A DNA stretch of 64,000 bases from Pohlia nutans. Its lineage: Eukaryota; Streptophyta; Bryopsida; Bryales; Mniaceae. The position numbers and the translations under genes were made by a program. Shown here piece by piece: positions 53,587 through 64,000 of this stretch. The notes under the pieces were generated by a model. That model was given only the letters and a program-made list of their open reading frames with translations. It was not told the DNA's origin and did no database searches. How positions within the stretch are numbered: position 1 is the stretch's first letter; the number at the start of each line of letters is the position of its first letter. The stretch is from contig CM040092.1 of the NCBI GenBank assembly GCA_022496805.1, forward strand, positions 16,014,113 through 16,078,112. The letters are read 5' to 3'.

Positions 53587-56221
53587 ATGTTCAGGACGAA
53601 TCAAGCGAGGATGGCAATGGCGAGCTGCAAGCATCGCAACTTACTTCGAAGCTCACGACTCGTGCGCATCACACTCTACATCATGGCGGTATTCTTCATC
53701 ACCATGCTCATCTCCCTCTGCCGGATTCTTCCCAGCACACGCAACCACGAAGTCCAAGTCGTGTATCTAGAGAATCCATTACCACTCAAAAACTCCGTTC
53801 CTTCTAACACAGCGCAGCTTCTCGCCAAACTAGCTTCCACGACTCGAGTTGCTGCTCATGGCCGCAACGAGAGTAATTTCTCACTGTGGCACAAGCAGCA
53901 CCCCTGCGCGAGCCGGTACGAAATTTACTCCCTGTACGAGACCAGGAAAACTACGCACGATACGGAGACGAATCCCCGGTGGAAGAAGGTTTTGAAAGAG
54001 TACACGAAGCTGCACAGGACGTGCGTGGCAGGGATGGGTGATGTTGATGAGTTTTTTCTGCAGAAGAAGCATATTGATGGGTGCAAGTTCGTGGTCGCTG
54101 GCGTTTCGGCTGGGAGTGGGATTGGTAATAAAGCCCTGTCAATTGTGTCTGCGCTTGTGTACGCCGTGCTCACGCAGCGCGTGCTGCTCGTGCCGCTCGT
54201 CACGGCTGTTCCTGGTGTCTTCTGCGAGCCCTTTGAAGGCTCCTCGTGGATGGTGGATCCCCAAAAGGTGCTCACCTCTCTTTCTCTCTTTTTACAGCCT
54301 GGGTTTCAGAATAATAGCCTTCGAAACCCCATCTTTTCTTAATGGAATTTTTTCTTTTGGAAGAATGCTCGAAGAGTACAGCCAGAAAGTATTATGGAGT
54401 TCAAAACCGTTACCGACAACGGAAGAGTTGTTGTGAATAGTGGGTTTCAGTGTAGTTAAAGAGGCAAAATTGTTGAATGCTTGAATTGGATTGGGAAGAC
54501 TAGAAGTGGTCGGTGGTTTGAAACCTCGTGTTCTCTCAAATTTCTTGTAGAAAAAGATAAAGAGTTTGGAAGCATGAAGATGAGTGTCAGTGAGTTTTTG
54601 ATGATGAGTTTTTGACGTTGACTATCGCTAGCCAGCAATGGCTGATGCGTCTTCTCTCAAATTTTTAATAGAGAATTTTCTCTCAAATTTCTAATAGAGA
54701 AAGAGAGAGTCTGGAAGCATGAAGAGGAGTGTTAGTGAGTTTTTGAAGATGAGTTTTTAACGTGGACAACCGCTAGCGAGCAACTGCTGGAAGTGGTCGG
54801 TACTTTGAAACCTTGTCTTCTCTCAATTTTCTAATAGAGAAAGACAGAGAGTCTGGAAGCATGAAGATGAGTCTCAGTGAGTTTTTGAAGATGAGTTTTT
54901 TAACGTTGACTACCGCTAGCGAGCAATGGCCGATGAGTTGTTGAGGAATGCGTGTTCATTCCAACGATGAAAAGTGTCTACGAAACATCACTACAAGAAA
55001 ACCAACCATTGTTTGAAATGGTTTTGTGTTAAATCTATTTAAAACTACAAATTGCGTGAAACTAATACAATTGTTGTGAAGCTAACAGAGATTTAACACA
55101 AAACCATTTCAGACAATGGTTAGTTTTCTTCCAGTATATTAAACATGTGAAGTTCCTTGCAGAAATGGACGGAGAGCAAGAAGAGGATGGATCTATGGGA
55201 GCCGCTGGAGTCCTTTTACGCGAAGGTGGACGCGCGACAGGACGGCGCGAGGAAGATCGCGCCTGTCTACGCCGTCTCCACGACGGAGAATTGGGACGCG
55301 CAACCGGAGCCGCGGTTCTTCTGCGACACGGAGCAAGCGCAATACACGCAGGTGGAATGGATCAATTTCCGCAACAATCTCTACTTCATCCCGAAACTCT
55401 TTGCGGTGCCCAGCTTCCGCCCTTTGCTAGAGGATCTCTTCCCGAACCGGAAGGTCTTCACGCCCCTGCTACGCACCGTGATGCTGCCGTGCGACCCCGT
55501 CTGGGGCCGCGTCAAGCAAGTCCACGACGCGCATTTCCGTCACTCCCACCGGCGCGTGGGCGTGCAGGAGCGCTACTTCAACGGCCGCGCGGATTTCGAG
55601 CTTCTGCACAAACTCACGGAAGAGAATGTCGTGAAATGTTTGCTCACTCACGGCTGGCTCCCAAACCCTAACCCCAACCCTAAAATTGCGCTACCGAGGA
55701 GAAAAGACCCGCCGCCCATGGCGCCATTGAAAGTCACTACCGTCTTCATCACGTCGCTGTATCAATCCTTGTTCAACCGGTTCACGCAGGACTTTGTGCG
55801 CGTCGCGCTCGAGTCCGGCGACGCGGTGGGGTTGGTGCAATTGACGCACGAGGACACGCAGAGTTTCGGTGTAGAAGTGGACAGACAAGCCTTGACGGAG
55901 ATTTTGTGCTTGAGCTTGACGGATCACTTGATCTTGACCCCGCAGTCGACGTTCGGCGCACTGGCGCAAGGCTATGGCGGAATGGTGCCGTGGTTCATTG
56001 ACTTGCGGCCCGAAACGTCGACGCCGTGCGTGCGAGCTCAATCGAGCGAAACTTGTTACCAAATCCCCGCCACAAAGATGTTCACTTGTCCGCATGATGT
56101 CGGCGTGAATGGGAAATTGATGACGGACGTCGTGCCGTATCTGGGTGATTGCCATTTGGTGGAGAAGCCGTTCGTGAAAGTCAACGGCGCTGACTTGGGC
56201 ATTCAGCTCACCACTACCTGA
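53587..56221 (+). CDS. GT37 fucosyltransferase-like protein (xyloglucan FUT family)
   Basis: Two exons: 53587-54267 and 55163-56221, joined in phase 0; 579 residues. Residues about 25-47 are a single membrane anchor after a basic tail, giving a type II Golgi topology. The GT37 family transfers fucose from GDP-fucose to cell-wall polymers or glycoproteins. Family marks: GCKFVVAGVSAGSGIGNKAL near 165-184 (counterpart of the conserved G-x-GNR), CEPFEGSSWMVDP at 213-225, DPVWGRVKQVH and VGVQER in the middle, and LTEILCLSLTDHLILTPQSTFG followed by AQGYGGMVPWFID near the C-terminus. In the G-x-GN motif the usual Arg is Lys (GNK), a change in the nucleotide-sugar site region. PNPNPNPK (about 393-400) is encoded by telomere-like repeats at 55661-55684. 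The start is the first ATG after an in-frame stop. The exact acceptor is not predictable. Confidence 0.88.
54504..54935 (+). repeat. tandem repeat of about 143 bp in the GT37 intron
   Basis: Three units starting near 54504, 54650 and 54790. They share GGAAGCATGAAGATGAGT, CAGTGAGTTTTTGAAGATGA and CCGCTAGCGAGCAATGG. The intron is 895 bp, about half of it this array. Confidence 0.85.
54989..55136. mobile_element. CACTA-type miniature element in the GT37 intron
   Basis: 148 bp. The left end CACTACAAGAAAACCAACCA is the En/Spm consensus; the right end is its complement with three changes. Flanks CAT and TAT are a decayed 3-bp duplication. It ends 26 bp before the exon 2 acceptor, so it probably contributes to the polypyrimidine or branch region. 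Confidence 0.8.
55661..55684 (+). repeat. telomere-like repeat in GT37 coding sequence
   Basis: CCAAACCCTAACCCCAACCC then TAAA: three to four degenerate CCCTAA units, read as PNPNPNPK. It sits in the loop between two conserved blocks of the protein, where length variation is tolerated. Confidence 0.7.
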
Positions 56222-56704
56222 CCAGAGATGGTGTCGGTAGATAGTGTTAGTTTTATCATGTAAATTATCCGGAGTAGAAGAAACGGTGCTGTAAGGCACC
56301 ATGAGAATATTCTTTTTTTCACATGTTTGTAGTGTGAATGTTAAGTAGCTTAAATTTTTTTGTTCAAAGGTTTTGGGGTGTGTTGTTTAATGAGTTACCG
56401 ACAGTGGTTTCTGATTATGATAATCTTGTGAGCCCTTGTAATTCACTGATGCCTGATTGATTGAATTTTGGACTAGAATGTATAGTACTGCATTCGTGCA
56501 ACGGAGAGGTGCAGCCAAGTATGAAGGCCAGGCCACAGAGATGATGATTTGCAGCAACAGAGAATTTGTAAATTCAAGTGACAGCTTTTATTTCTTTTAC
56601 AGTTATGTTGGCCTTACTTTTACAATTAAATTTTTGTTCCATTTCAAATTGGCAGTTCTTGGTGTTCCACGATCACTGGCATTTACAAACTATGTTCTTT
56701 ATTA

Positions 56705-56868
56705 GGGGGAGTGAGTATAGGGGCTACTTTGTTTTCAGTGAACTCATTGAAAGTTGTGAGGTGGCATGTGAAGTGTGAAACGTAATGTTACTACTTTCAC
56801 TCTTTATGTACCACTCATAGCTTTCGACAAGTTCATTGAAAGCAACCCCTATTAGTAGTGACTCCCCC
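56705..56868. mobile_element. TA-flanked miniature element downstream of GT37
   Basis: 164 bp with TA on both sides (56703-56704, 56869-56870). Ends GGGGGAGTGAGTATAGGGG and, in reverse complement, GGGGGAGTCACTACTAATAG, then TGAACT-type shared sequence further in. Resembles Tc1/mariner miniature elements. Confidence 0.7.
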
Positions 56869-57044
56869 TATTGGTAAAAGAGATTATGATGCAGTCAATA
56901 CCACATGTAACCTTGAGCATAGTTTCTTGTCCCCTCAGTTTGCAAAAATACTTTTACTTTCATCCGTTTTAGTCCGATTGGTTCGTTGCATGTGTAGCCA
57001 TGGCACGAAGGAAGTGACAAGTTTAAGCCAAATACAAAGGATTG

Positions 57045-57155
57045 AGGGGTTGTTTACACTCAAGGGTTGTTTACACTCTAAAAGACAACCTATTTTTACT
57101 TTAAAAATAAAAAAAGGTTGTCTTCTAACCTAGTCATCAAGTGAGTGTAAACAAC
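57045..57155. repeat. small inverted repeat
   Basis: GGGTTGTTTACACTC at left (present twice, 57045 and 57063) and GAGTGTAAACAACCC at right (57141-57155). Inner AGACAACCT and AGGTTGTCT are also complementary. Probably a short hairpin element of about 111 bp. Confidence 0.6.
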
Positions 57156-57289
57156 CCTTCACTAATAGGTATGAGTGAGCCTATGAGTTTTTAACTTAAT
57201 ATAGAAAGAAATAGGTTGTCTTCTAACCAGTTTGGTACTGCACCACACCACTCATTGATCTAAATGCCACATAAAACACTGGTCGCGGT

Positions 57290-57600
57290 TTTCCTTTGGA
57301 ATATCGTGTCAGTTGTAATTCAAAATGGCCCATGGATCAAAGTTCTGTGTGTCGGCACCCAAAACCTGATGAGGAGAACCTAGGGGACGTGGGAGGACTC
57401 GGGGAACATCGCGACTTGTGCTTTACGACGGGAGAGGCATCGCTTCTCGGGCTTCCTGTGATGGGTCGGCCCTCGTGGCCTCGGCCTACCGGCCTCAACG
57501 CCTTAGGCCTTCCCATCGCGAGAAAACCTCAAAGTGATTGCCTCCCCTTTACTTGAACATTGTCCGGGGAGAAATTTGGTCCATACCGATAGAAAGCAGA
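57290..57600. other. GC-rich patch of unknown origin
   Basis: About 300 bp of much higher GC than the flanks, with GGCCTCGGCCTACCGGCCTC-like runs. No domain in any frame was recognised and no repeat partner was found in this window. Could be a remnant of a retroelement or of a gene. Confidence 0.4.
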
Positions 57601-57929
57601 GATTTCTCAAGACCAACCGGTCACATGTTATTCTCATTCCGTTTTGTATACAACAATATGCTATGCTTGAAAATTATCCTCTCAAAATGGACAATTTATT
57701 TTCTGAAGTTTCAAATGTGAATCGGAAATCTCCAAATCCAATTGACTAGAATGCAACTAGCTGTCGGTTCTCCCCGGGGTTTGTACTTGAAGGTATAGGC
57801 TTCAGGTGGCATATTGCAGAACAATAATATTTAAGTGTTTGGATGGTACAGTGTAGAAGGATAATAGAAAGAAATCGTAGCGTGAAATTCATCCAAATTG
57901 TAGAAATCTTCATTGTTTGGGTTGTACAC

Positions 57930-58170
57930 CTTTCATAACATTCTTTAGCAGTAGGGTACTGCACCACCTATTGGTTGTTTTGATTTTATTCATACAATAA
58001 CTAATTTTCCTTGGAATTAGAGTGAAAGATGACACTTGCCATTATATGAGGGAATTTAGTAGGAGTCAAGCAAGTAAGACAAACTCAAGACGTGAAAACA
58101 AAAAGCATTCAAGAGTATTGATGAGCATCGGAGAGAATCTTGAAAACTTTAGTAGGGGTACAAAGTCTAG
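57930..58170. repeat. dispersed repeat, reverse copy of 23731-23955
   Basis: Shared AGTGAAAGATGACACTTGCC, AAGCAAGTAAGACAAACT and AACTTTAGTAGGGGTACAAA with the plus strand here matching the minus strand there. Unclassified. Confidence 0.65.
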
Positions 58171-58291
58171 GGCTTAACAATGTTACGTATTATGCAAGCC
58201 TGTTTATACACAATTGCACATTGTGCTGCCATGCAAAACAAGTCCTTGTGCAAACACAAGTCTATTGGTAATTGTCTGCAGTACTGTACAA

Positions 58292-59060
58292 TGGGTGAAA
58301 GTATGTCCTGCAACCCCACTTTTAACCTCACACTAAAACATTTTTTACACTCACTACGATAGTTCGCCAACCACAAAATTACCACTACTTGAACATGAAG
58401 CATTTTGGGGCCAAATTTGGGACATTGAAAATGCGCGGTTTACAAAATAATGCCAATTTGTCAACTTTTAGGCCTCTTTTAAAAAAAATCATATTCGCTA
58501 CACAATAGTTGCTAAAGATCCAAATTTTTGGTAGAAGGTCAAAGTTGCAATAACAAACAATATGGTGTCACAGAAAAGATAGTATTCCTATGTATTTTTT
58601 GTATTCACATGCAATTCAAAATTAAAATATCAAGGCCAAATTTTAGTTTCATTATATAATACAGTAATGGACCTATCTTTGTCACTTTTTTGTAACACCA
58701 TGTTGTTCCTTACTACAACAAAATGGATATTCCTAAGTATTTTTGTGTCCACATCCATTTCAAAATTTAAAAATTAAGGCAAAATTTAATTTAATTATAT
58801 AATAATGTAATTGACCTACTTTTGGCACTTTATGTGACACCATGTTGTCATAGTAAGGAACAATATGGTTTCACAAAAAAATGGAAAAGTAGTTCAATTA
58901 CTTTATCATATAATTAAACTAAAAATTGGCTTTAATTTTTTTAATTTTGAATTATTGCATGTGAACACAAAAACACCTAGGAATACCCATTTTTTTTGGA
59001 ATACCCGGGGGAATACCCATTTTTTTTGTAACACCATATTGCTCCTTACTGCGACTTCTA
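58292..59060. repeat. dispersed repeat with fold-back arms, copy 2
   Basis: About 58292-58440 matches 24690-24840 (AGTATGTCCTGCAA, CCTCACACTAAAACATT, TGAACATGAAGCATTTT). About 58500-59060 matches 25215-25570 and contains three arms of the fold-back (58558, about 58860 and in between) with CAATATGGTGTCAC. The TA element present at 24847 is absent here, giving an empty-site comparison. Confidence 0.7.
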
Positions 59061-61100
59061 CCTCTACCAAAATTTGGATCCTTGAAAGCTTTTATGTAAT
59101 TGATATGCATTTGTTTTTACATTAAACACAAAAGTTGGTATATTGACATTATTGCAACTTCTGGTCATCTTCCTTTCACCAAATTTAGCACAAAAACGCG
59201 TCATACGTAAATTGTATTGTGGGAAACTTTTGATGATTGGCAAACCATTGTAATGAGTGTGAGAAGCGTTTTGGTGAATGGTGGATTATGGGGTTTCCTT
59301 ATTTATTGTCGGGCATTGTATTGTAAAGTGGAAACATCCAAAACAATCAAATTAAGGACATGCCTATTACTGTGCTCATTAAACAACACTAATGAACAAA
59401 AGTCATTCAACATGAAGAAAAATGTCACATTCAAAAGCAAGCAAAATGTCATTCAAAGGTCGTTTGGTGTCTTTTAGTTACTAGATTAAACAATTATGGT
59501 TGTTGAATCATAGTTTCTACCACATGGGGAAACTAGTAGGGCTTGCACTCCGGCCATTGATGTGCGTTTGCATTGATATATAGTTGTTTGAGATTTTACA
59601 TAGTGTACCTTACATCCAATTTTTTTGTTCTATAATGTCGAATAGTGAGTTTTGATTAATTAATTAGTTCAAGGCACAAATCCCTTTTATTAATTAATGT
59701 TGGAGTCCATGTCACTAGGGATCACCAAGGGTCCACGTTAGACACAGAAAAGCAACACACAACACAGAATCTACTTTTGTCACTTCACTACATGAACTAA
59801 CTCCAAACAGTAAGAGTTTGTCTAGAATTTTATGCATGCATCATCAAAATCTTGCAAAATCCTAAACCCTGCAAGAAAGTGTCTTGAGTTCTTTGTCACA
59901 AAGAAAAACATGCAATTGGATCCAATGGAACCTTTGAACCAAGAGCTACCAATTTCACAGTCTCCAATTTCTTGCAATCCCTCCACTTCAATGTTGACAT
60001 TCCTAATGCTATGAAAAAATTCAAAAAATTATTAGTGAACAAGTATAATATTCTTTATAAAAAAAGAAATCCTAATATCAATAGTCTTGCAATTCGAAAT
60101 GCAAGAAAAATCAAATTCATACTAAAAGACTTCGAAAGAGCAACAATGTAGGCAATAACAAACAAATACCACAAAAAGTAGCCATCACAATCTTGAACCC
60201 TAAGACTCGGTTACAACAGTCCCGTCTTTTCATAACCCTAATCCTCATCATTTTGTGCAAATCTAATCCTTCCATTTCATTAAGTATGTTTTTGAACTCC
60301 GCCATTTGTTCCACGTTGTCTTCATTTGCTTTCTCTCTTTAGGAACCAGCCTCCGCCACCACATTTGGAGTATACTAAACCAAACCCTAATCAAAACAAA
60401 ATGAGGAATGAACGAGAGCAAAATGTGCATGAGAAACCAACATGTTGTGTGAATGCCACGTACTCCTTCTTTCCACTCTCGTTTATCAACAACAATTTAT
60501 TAATTATTGTCTCGTTGACAAACCAATTTTGGTGCATTTTGGTGTTTAATTGCAACATTTTAGCTGATTAGACTTATTGGTGTTTTGGGAGCACTTTCCA
60601 TATGGTGTTGATTGCCTTTTACCGTTGTTCCTAATTTTCTAAGTAAATTTAGCTGAGTAGGGATTTTTGACCTTTTAATTGTGGGTTTTGAGTGTTTGTA
60701 TTATTTTGCCTATTATTTTAGAAGGCATATGTTTAAGAGCACCTTTGTAGAATTTGGACACTACTCTATGAAAAAAGCCCAAGTTCTATTTTTTGGGGAA
60801 AAATAGCTCCCGGTTAACTAAGAGTTTAGTAGAAGTTAGTGTAGGATTTAGATAAAATGGATGGGTAGTCTTTTTGGATGAAGGTAGTATTAGATGGATG
60901 AAGCTTTGGGGTGGGAAATTCAAACCCACTCCCATGTCATGAAGGAGGATCATCATTTTTTTTTGGCCGTTAGGAGTTTTAGAGAGACCGGGGCGAAGAC
61001 CTGCATGTAAGGAGTGTGGATCGTCTAAATCAGGGAAGAGATAGCAAAAAGTAGAAGGACCCAGATAGAATGAGAAGAGGAGTAGGAAACTCGTGGAAAT
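59061..61100. other. gene-free stretch
   Basis: 2 kb of AT-rich sequence without a recognised gene, RNA or clear element. Open frames of 60-86 codons here have no domain, and are not supported. Confidence 0.45.
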
Positions 61101-61129
61101 TGGGGTAAGCTGTTGATTTTAAGGGCTCG

Positions 61130-61600
61130 GTGACGTAGTTCGGTGTAGAGATCTCGTGGCGACGGAATCACGGGCGCTACGAGGGTGTCGCTGCGAGGGC
61201 GGATCAGGGTGTTCATGTCACGAAGGAACCCTTCAGCACATAGCGCGTCGGGGCAGGGACGATGACGGAGGTCCCAGTCGCAGCGGAGCAGTTCCGAGGC
61301 GCCGACAATTGGGGCGAACGCCGCGGCGTGGCAACGTCCCTAGCAAGGAGCGCGGCGGAGCGTACTGCGGCGACTGGAGCGCAAAAACAAGGCAACAAGG
61401 ACTAGTGAAGACAGAGCAAGTGGGCGACGAGGAGCGCCGCGAGGCGCCGGTAATTGAGGCGAAGCGAGCGGCTAAGTGCGGAGTTCGGCCCAACGAGCGG
61501 CGCTGCGAGGTGAGATCACTAGAGGCGACGACAAGCGCTACGAGGTGAAGAGCAACCGGGGCGACATGCTAGTGTGAGTGCCCTCGAGCTGCGACGGATC
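61130..61600. other. isolated GC-rich, CpG-rich island
   Basis: Abrupt rise in GC, with repeated phrases GGCGACG, GCGCTACGAGG (twice, about 61172 and 61529) and GCTGCGAGG (61190, 61502). Frames of up to 130 codons run through it, but they are rich in R, G and E and show no domain. It could be a CpG-island promoter, a decayed exon or a retroelement end. Confidence 0.4.
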
Positions 61601-62187
61601 CCGATTGGTCACAGGGCAGTGCTTGGAATTCATGACCTTCCCTTGTCCTCCTTTGGTGATAATAGGGAGGCAGGCAGAGTGACAATACGGAGGGAGGACC
61701 TTACCCTCTCCCTTTCCTCCAATTTTGTGTGATTTTGATTCGATCTCAACCCCCCGATGTATGAGGGGTATTAGGAAATGGTGACATGGAAATAGCAATT
61801 CTAATTGGTTTTGGTTTAAAATTTCCGAATTGTGATTGTACTGTGAACAATCTCAATCGATTAGTCTTGATGATTGCACCGTCGTTGTCCATTTTTTGAA
61901 TAGTAGAGAGTGTTTTGGGATTTTGGAACTCGGTGTTTGGCATAGCACGGAAGCACTGCCGAATTTGCACCGGGTTTCCCCCTATCTCATTGGTAATTAG
62001 GTCAATTGTGGCAAAAAGGGTTGGAATTTTTGATGGATTCATGAATGTGCATCATTTTCAACTCCCCATTGATGTATTAGATTATTTGGAGTAGTGTTGA
62101 GAATTTTGTCATCTAGGGTAATCTTGATCTGTAATTTTTGAACAAGGGTGGAATTTTGACCCTTGGAGGTGTTAATTGCCCAATTTA
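61601..62187. other. gene-free spacer
   Basis: No gene or repeat recognised. A 98-codon minus-strand frame at 61746-62042 is probably fortuitous. Confidence 0.4.
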
Positions 62188-62189
62188 AG

Positions 62190-63100
62190 CCCATTTTTGA
62201 GTACTTGAGTGCCTATGGGAATTTGAGGTGAATTGGGGCAATTTTAACACTTTTAGGTCAATTTTTAGGTAAAATTGTGTGCTGCCATTTAAGTGAGGGT
62301 GCAATTTCCCTTCACTTCGACAATTCTATTGTCGAAATTGAACCCATTTTGGAGTACATAGTTGAGTTAACCGAAAACAAAAGAGGTTGCAACAAGAGGT
62401 AAACAAGAGTCTTGTCACTAAAAATAAGACCCACTGTCACATATTCTCAGTGAATAGTAACTTGGTCTCGAATTGAAAAGCAACTGAGGGTTGGGGGAAC
62501 GTGTTCGCAACTGAGGGTCCCGCAACTAAGATACTGTCAGGTGCTTGTTTTAGAGAATTTAGAAACTCGGCTTAGTCTCAGTTTTGGAGCTTTCTTCAAC
62601 TCAAAACGAGTCTAACATGAGTTTGAGCTGAGTTTCCTCTTTGGGAGCTTCTTTTCGGTTAACTCTAGTATCTATGGGAAATTGGAATAGATTTGAGACA
62701 ATTTAACACTTTTTTTGTTCCATTTCTAGACAAGTGTTTGTGCTGCCATTTAAGTGAGGGTGCAATTTCCCCTCACTTGCTTAATTTTATCATTAAAATT
62801 AACCCCATTTTGGAGTACTTAGTGCCCATAGAAAGTTGATGAAGATTGAGACAATTTTGGCCCTTTTAGAGCAACTAGTGTTTGTGTTGTCATTTTGGAT
62901 AGAGGTGCAAATTCCCTCTATCTACCCATTTCTACCAGTAAAATTGACCCCATCTTTGAGTACTTGGTACCCAAGAGAAATTGGTGTGAATTTGAGACTA
63001 TTGTGGTGACTTTTTGGGCAATTTTTACTTCGGCCTTTGTGCTACCATTGTCATTTAGGGTTGGTTTTCATCCAAATTGTTCTATTAGTGTTGCATTAGA
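62190..63100. repeat. satellite-like array of about 150 bp units
   Basis: Four diverged units with anchors CCCATTTTGGAGTACTT-like at 62190, 62343, 62804 and 62948. Within units, GTGCTGCCATTTAAGTGAGG and GCAATTTCCCCTCACTT recur. Spacing is 153, 461 and 144 bp; the long one is explained by the 302 bp insertion at 62364-62665. Confidence 0.8.
62364..62665. mobile_element. TIR element inserted in a satellite unit
   Basis: 302 bp with inverted ends GAGTTAACCGAAAA and TTTTCGGTTAACTC, flanked by TAGT on both sides (62359-62362, 62666-62669). Removing it restores the approximately 150 bp spacing of the array. No coding capacity. Confidence 0.75.
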
Positions 63101-63370
63101 CTCTAATTAGTATCATTGTGATTGTATGAGGTTTTTAGTAGAATTCTACGGTGTATGGTACTTTTGGAACCAATTTGGTGCCCCATTGTATGCTGCCATT
63201 TTTTGCACACATCTACATTGTCCATTCTTGCATTACTTTATCACTGTGATGTTTTGTTGACTCATCTAATCCATCCCTAGTCAAAAAAGAGTTCATTACT
63301 TGGTGTCGCATTACCCCACCCTTCAGCCCAACTATATGGCGCGTTGACCGGGCAACCGGTCAAAGTACTC

Positions 63371-63372
<2 letters not shown>
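63101..63372. other. gene-free spacer
   Basis: Nothing recognised. Confidence 0.4.

Positions 63373-63416
<44 letters not shown>
63373..63416. repeat. AT dinucleotide microsatellite
   Basis: About 22 uninterrupted TA units. Confidence 0.95.
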
Positions 63417-63417
<1 letters not shown>

Positions 63418-63459
63418 CCTCATGTCAAGACATTGAACATGTGCTCATTGATGGTTTAG

Positions 63460-63631
63460 CTCTACTACAAAATCCAATTTTTCTATTGTTTCGGTCGCGT
63501 TAATTTGGTTCACTTTTATGTTGATTTAGTCGCATTTTTGTCCAAATCAATAGATTGGTGTCCAAATCAACAGAAAAGTGAACCAAATCAATGCAACCAA
63601 AACAACAAAAGAAATGGATTTTATAGTAGTG
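63460..63631. mobile_element. CACTA-like hairpin miniature element
   Basis: 172 bp. The right end, in reverse complement, starts CACTACTATAAAATCCATTT; the left end CTCTACTACAAAATCCAATT is its match with a decayed first base pair. The inner arms (TTTGGTTCAC, CCAAATCAA) continue the hairpin to a small loop near 63545. Confidence 0.75.
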
Positions 63632-64000
63632 TAGGACTCTAAGTTATTTTTTAAATCACAATAAAAATACCTCTACTTTAGAGTTGTCTTTAACTCTAAG
63701 TTCTATTCAATCTTAAATTCTCTGACTTCTAAAGATTATAAAAACTATCAAACAAAAGCTTTCCGTTAAATTCTTGAACATGTATCAAAACCCTATGTTT
63801 AACCCCTAAAAACAGAGGGGGTAAAAACAAAACCTAGATGTGTTATTAAATGTTACTTCTACAACTTTGATGAAGTTTGGTCCTAAAGAGAAAATAAGAA
63901 GCATGATGCGTAGTAAATATCCGTTTGGTCAAACTTTCAAAAAATGTTTCGATACTTATTTAATGAATTTAGAAGCATTTACCATTTAATATTCACCAAA
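63632..64000. other. gene-free right edge
   Basis: AT-rich sequence, no gene recognised. TTAACCCCTAAAAACAGAGG at about 63799 resembles a TTAA-element end, but its partner is not visible before the window ends. Confidence 0.35.

Noticed and set aside
61156..61548. 130-codon frame in the GC-rich island
   Set aside because: R/G/E-rich, no domain, with longer open frames in several phases at once, as expected from GC-rich DNA.

Overview
The window is nuclear DNA of a streptophyte: spliced genes with GT-AG introns, AT-rich and repeat-filled spacers, plant miniature transposons (Stowaway, Tourist/PIF-Harbinger and CACTA types) and Arabidopsis-type telomere-like repeats (TTTAGGG). A pair of LHCSR genes, a family found in algae and bryophytes but not in seed plants, together with a plant-type xyloglucan-fucosyltransferase-like GT37 gene, points to a bryophyte or a streptophyte alga. 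Genus cannot be fixed from the sequence alone.

Gene content is low: six complete protein genes in 64 kb. Two LHCSR genes stand head to head at 1471-2302 (minus) and 3449-4280 (plus) around a 1.15 kb spacer. An intronless membrane-anchored FkbM/DUF7870-type methyltransferase lies at 16266-17282 (minus). A 12-exon NAD-dependent glycerol-3-phosphate dehydrogenase spans 26531-33537 (plus). A four-exon 20S proteasome beta-4 (PBD) gene lies at 42575-46091 (minus). A two-exon GT37 fucosyltransferase-like gene lies at 53587-56221 (plus). Intron positions and reading phases were assembled by hand and every joined frame closes. The genes belong to unrelated pathways (photoprotection, methylation, glycerol lipid metabolism, proteolysis, cell-wall glycosylation) and form no cluster.

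The rest is dominated by mobile elements. A nearly intact Ty1/copia element (34832-40306) has 258/257 bp LTRs, a GTTAA target duplication, and a primer-binding site matching the anticodon arm of initiator tRNA-Met; its coding region has at least three lesions. About fourteen short TTAA-flanked elements with CCC-starting ends (piggyBac-like, non-autonomous) occur along the window; several are nested in each other or joined end to end through a shared TTAA. Two copies of a 1.6-2.3 kb terminal-inverted-repeat element carry an internal tRNA-like (SINE-like) module and a tandem-repeat core. Other families include TA-flanked hairpin elements, CACTA-type hairpins, fold-back repeats, several local tandem arrays, and a roughly 150 bp satellite-like array near 62-63 kb. 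Genes often host these elements in their introns and leaders.

No tRNA or rRNA gene, CRISPR array, organellar DNA or prokaryotic operon was seen. Long gene-free stretches are 7.5-15.8 kb, 18.7-26.1 kb, 46.1-52.6 kb and 56.3-64 kb.
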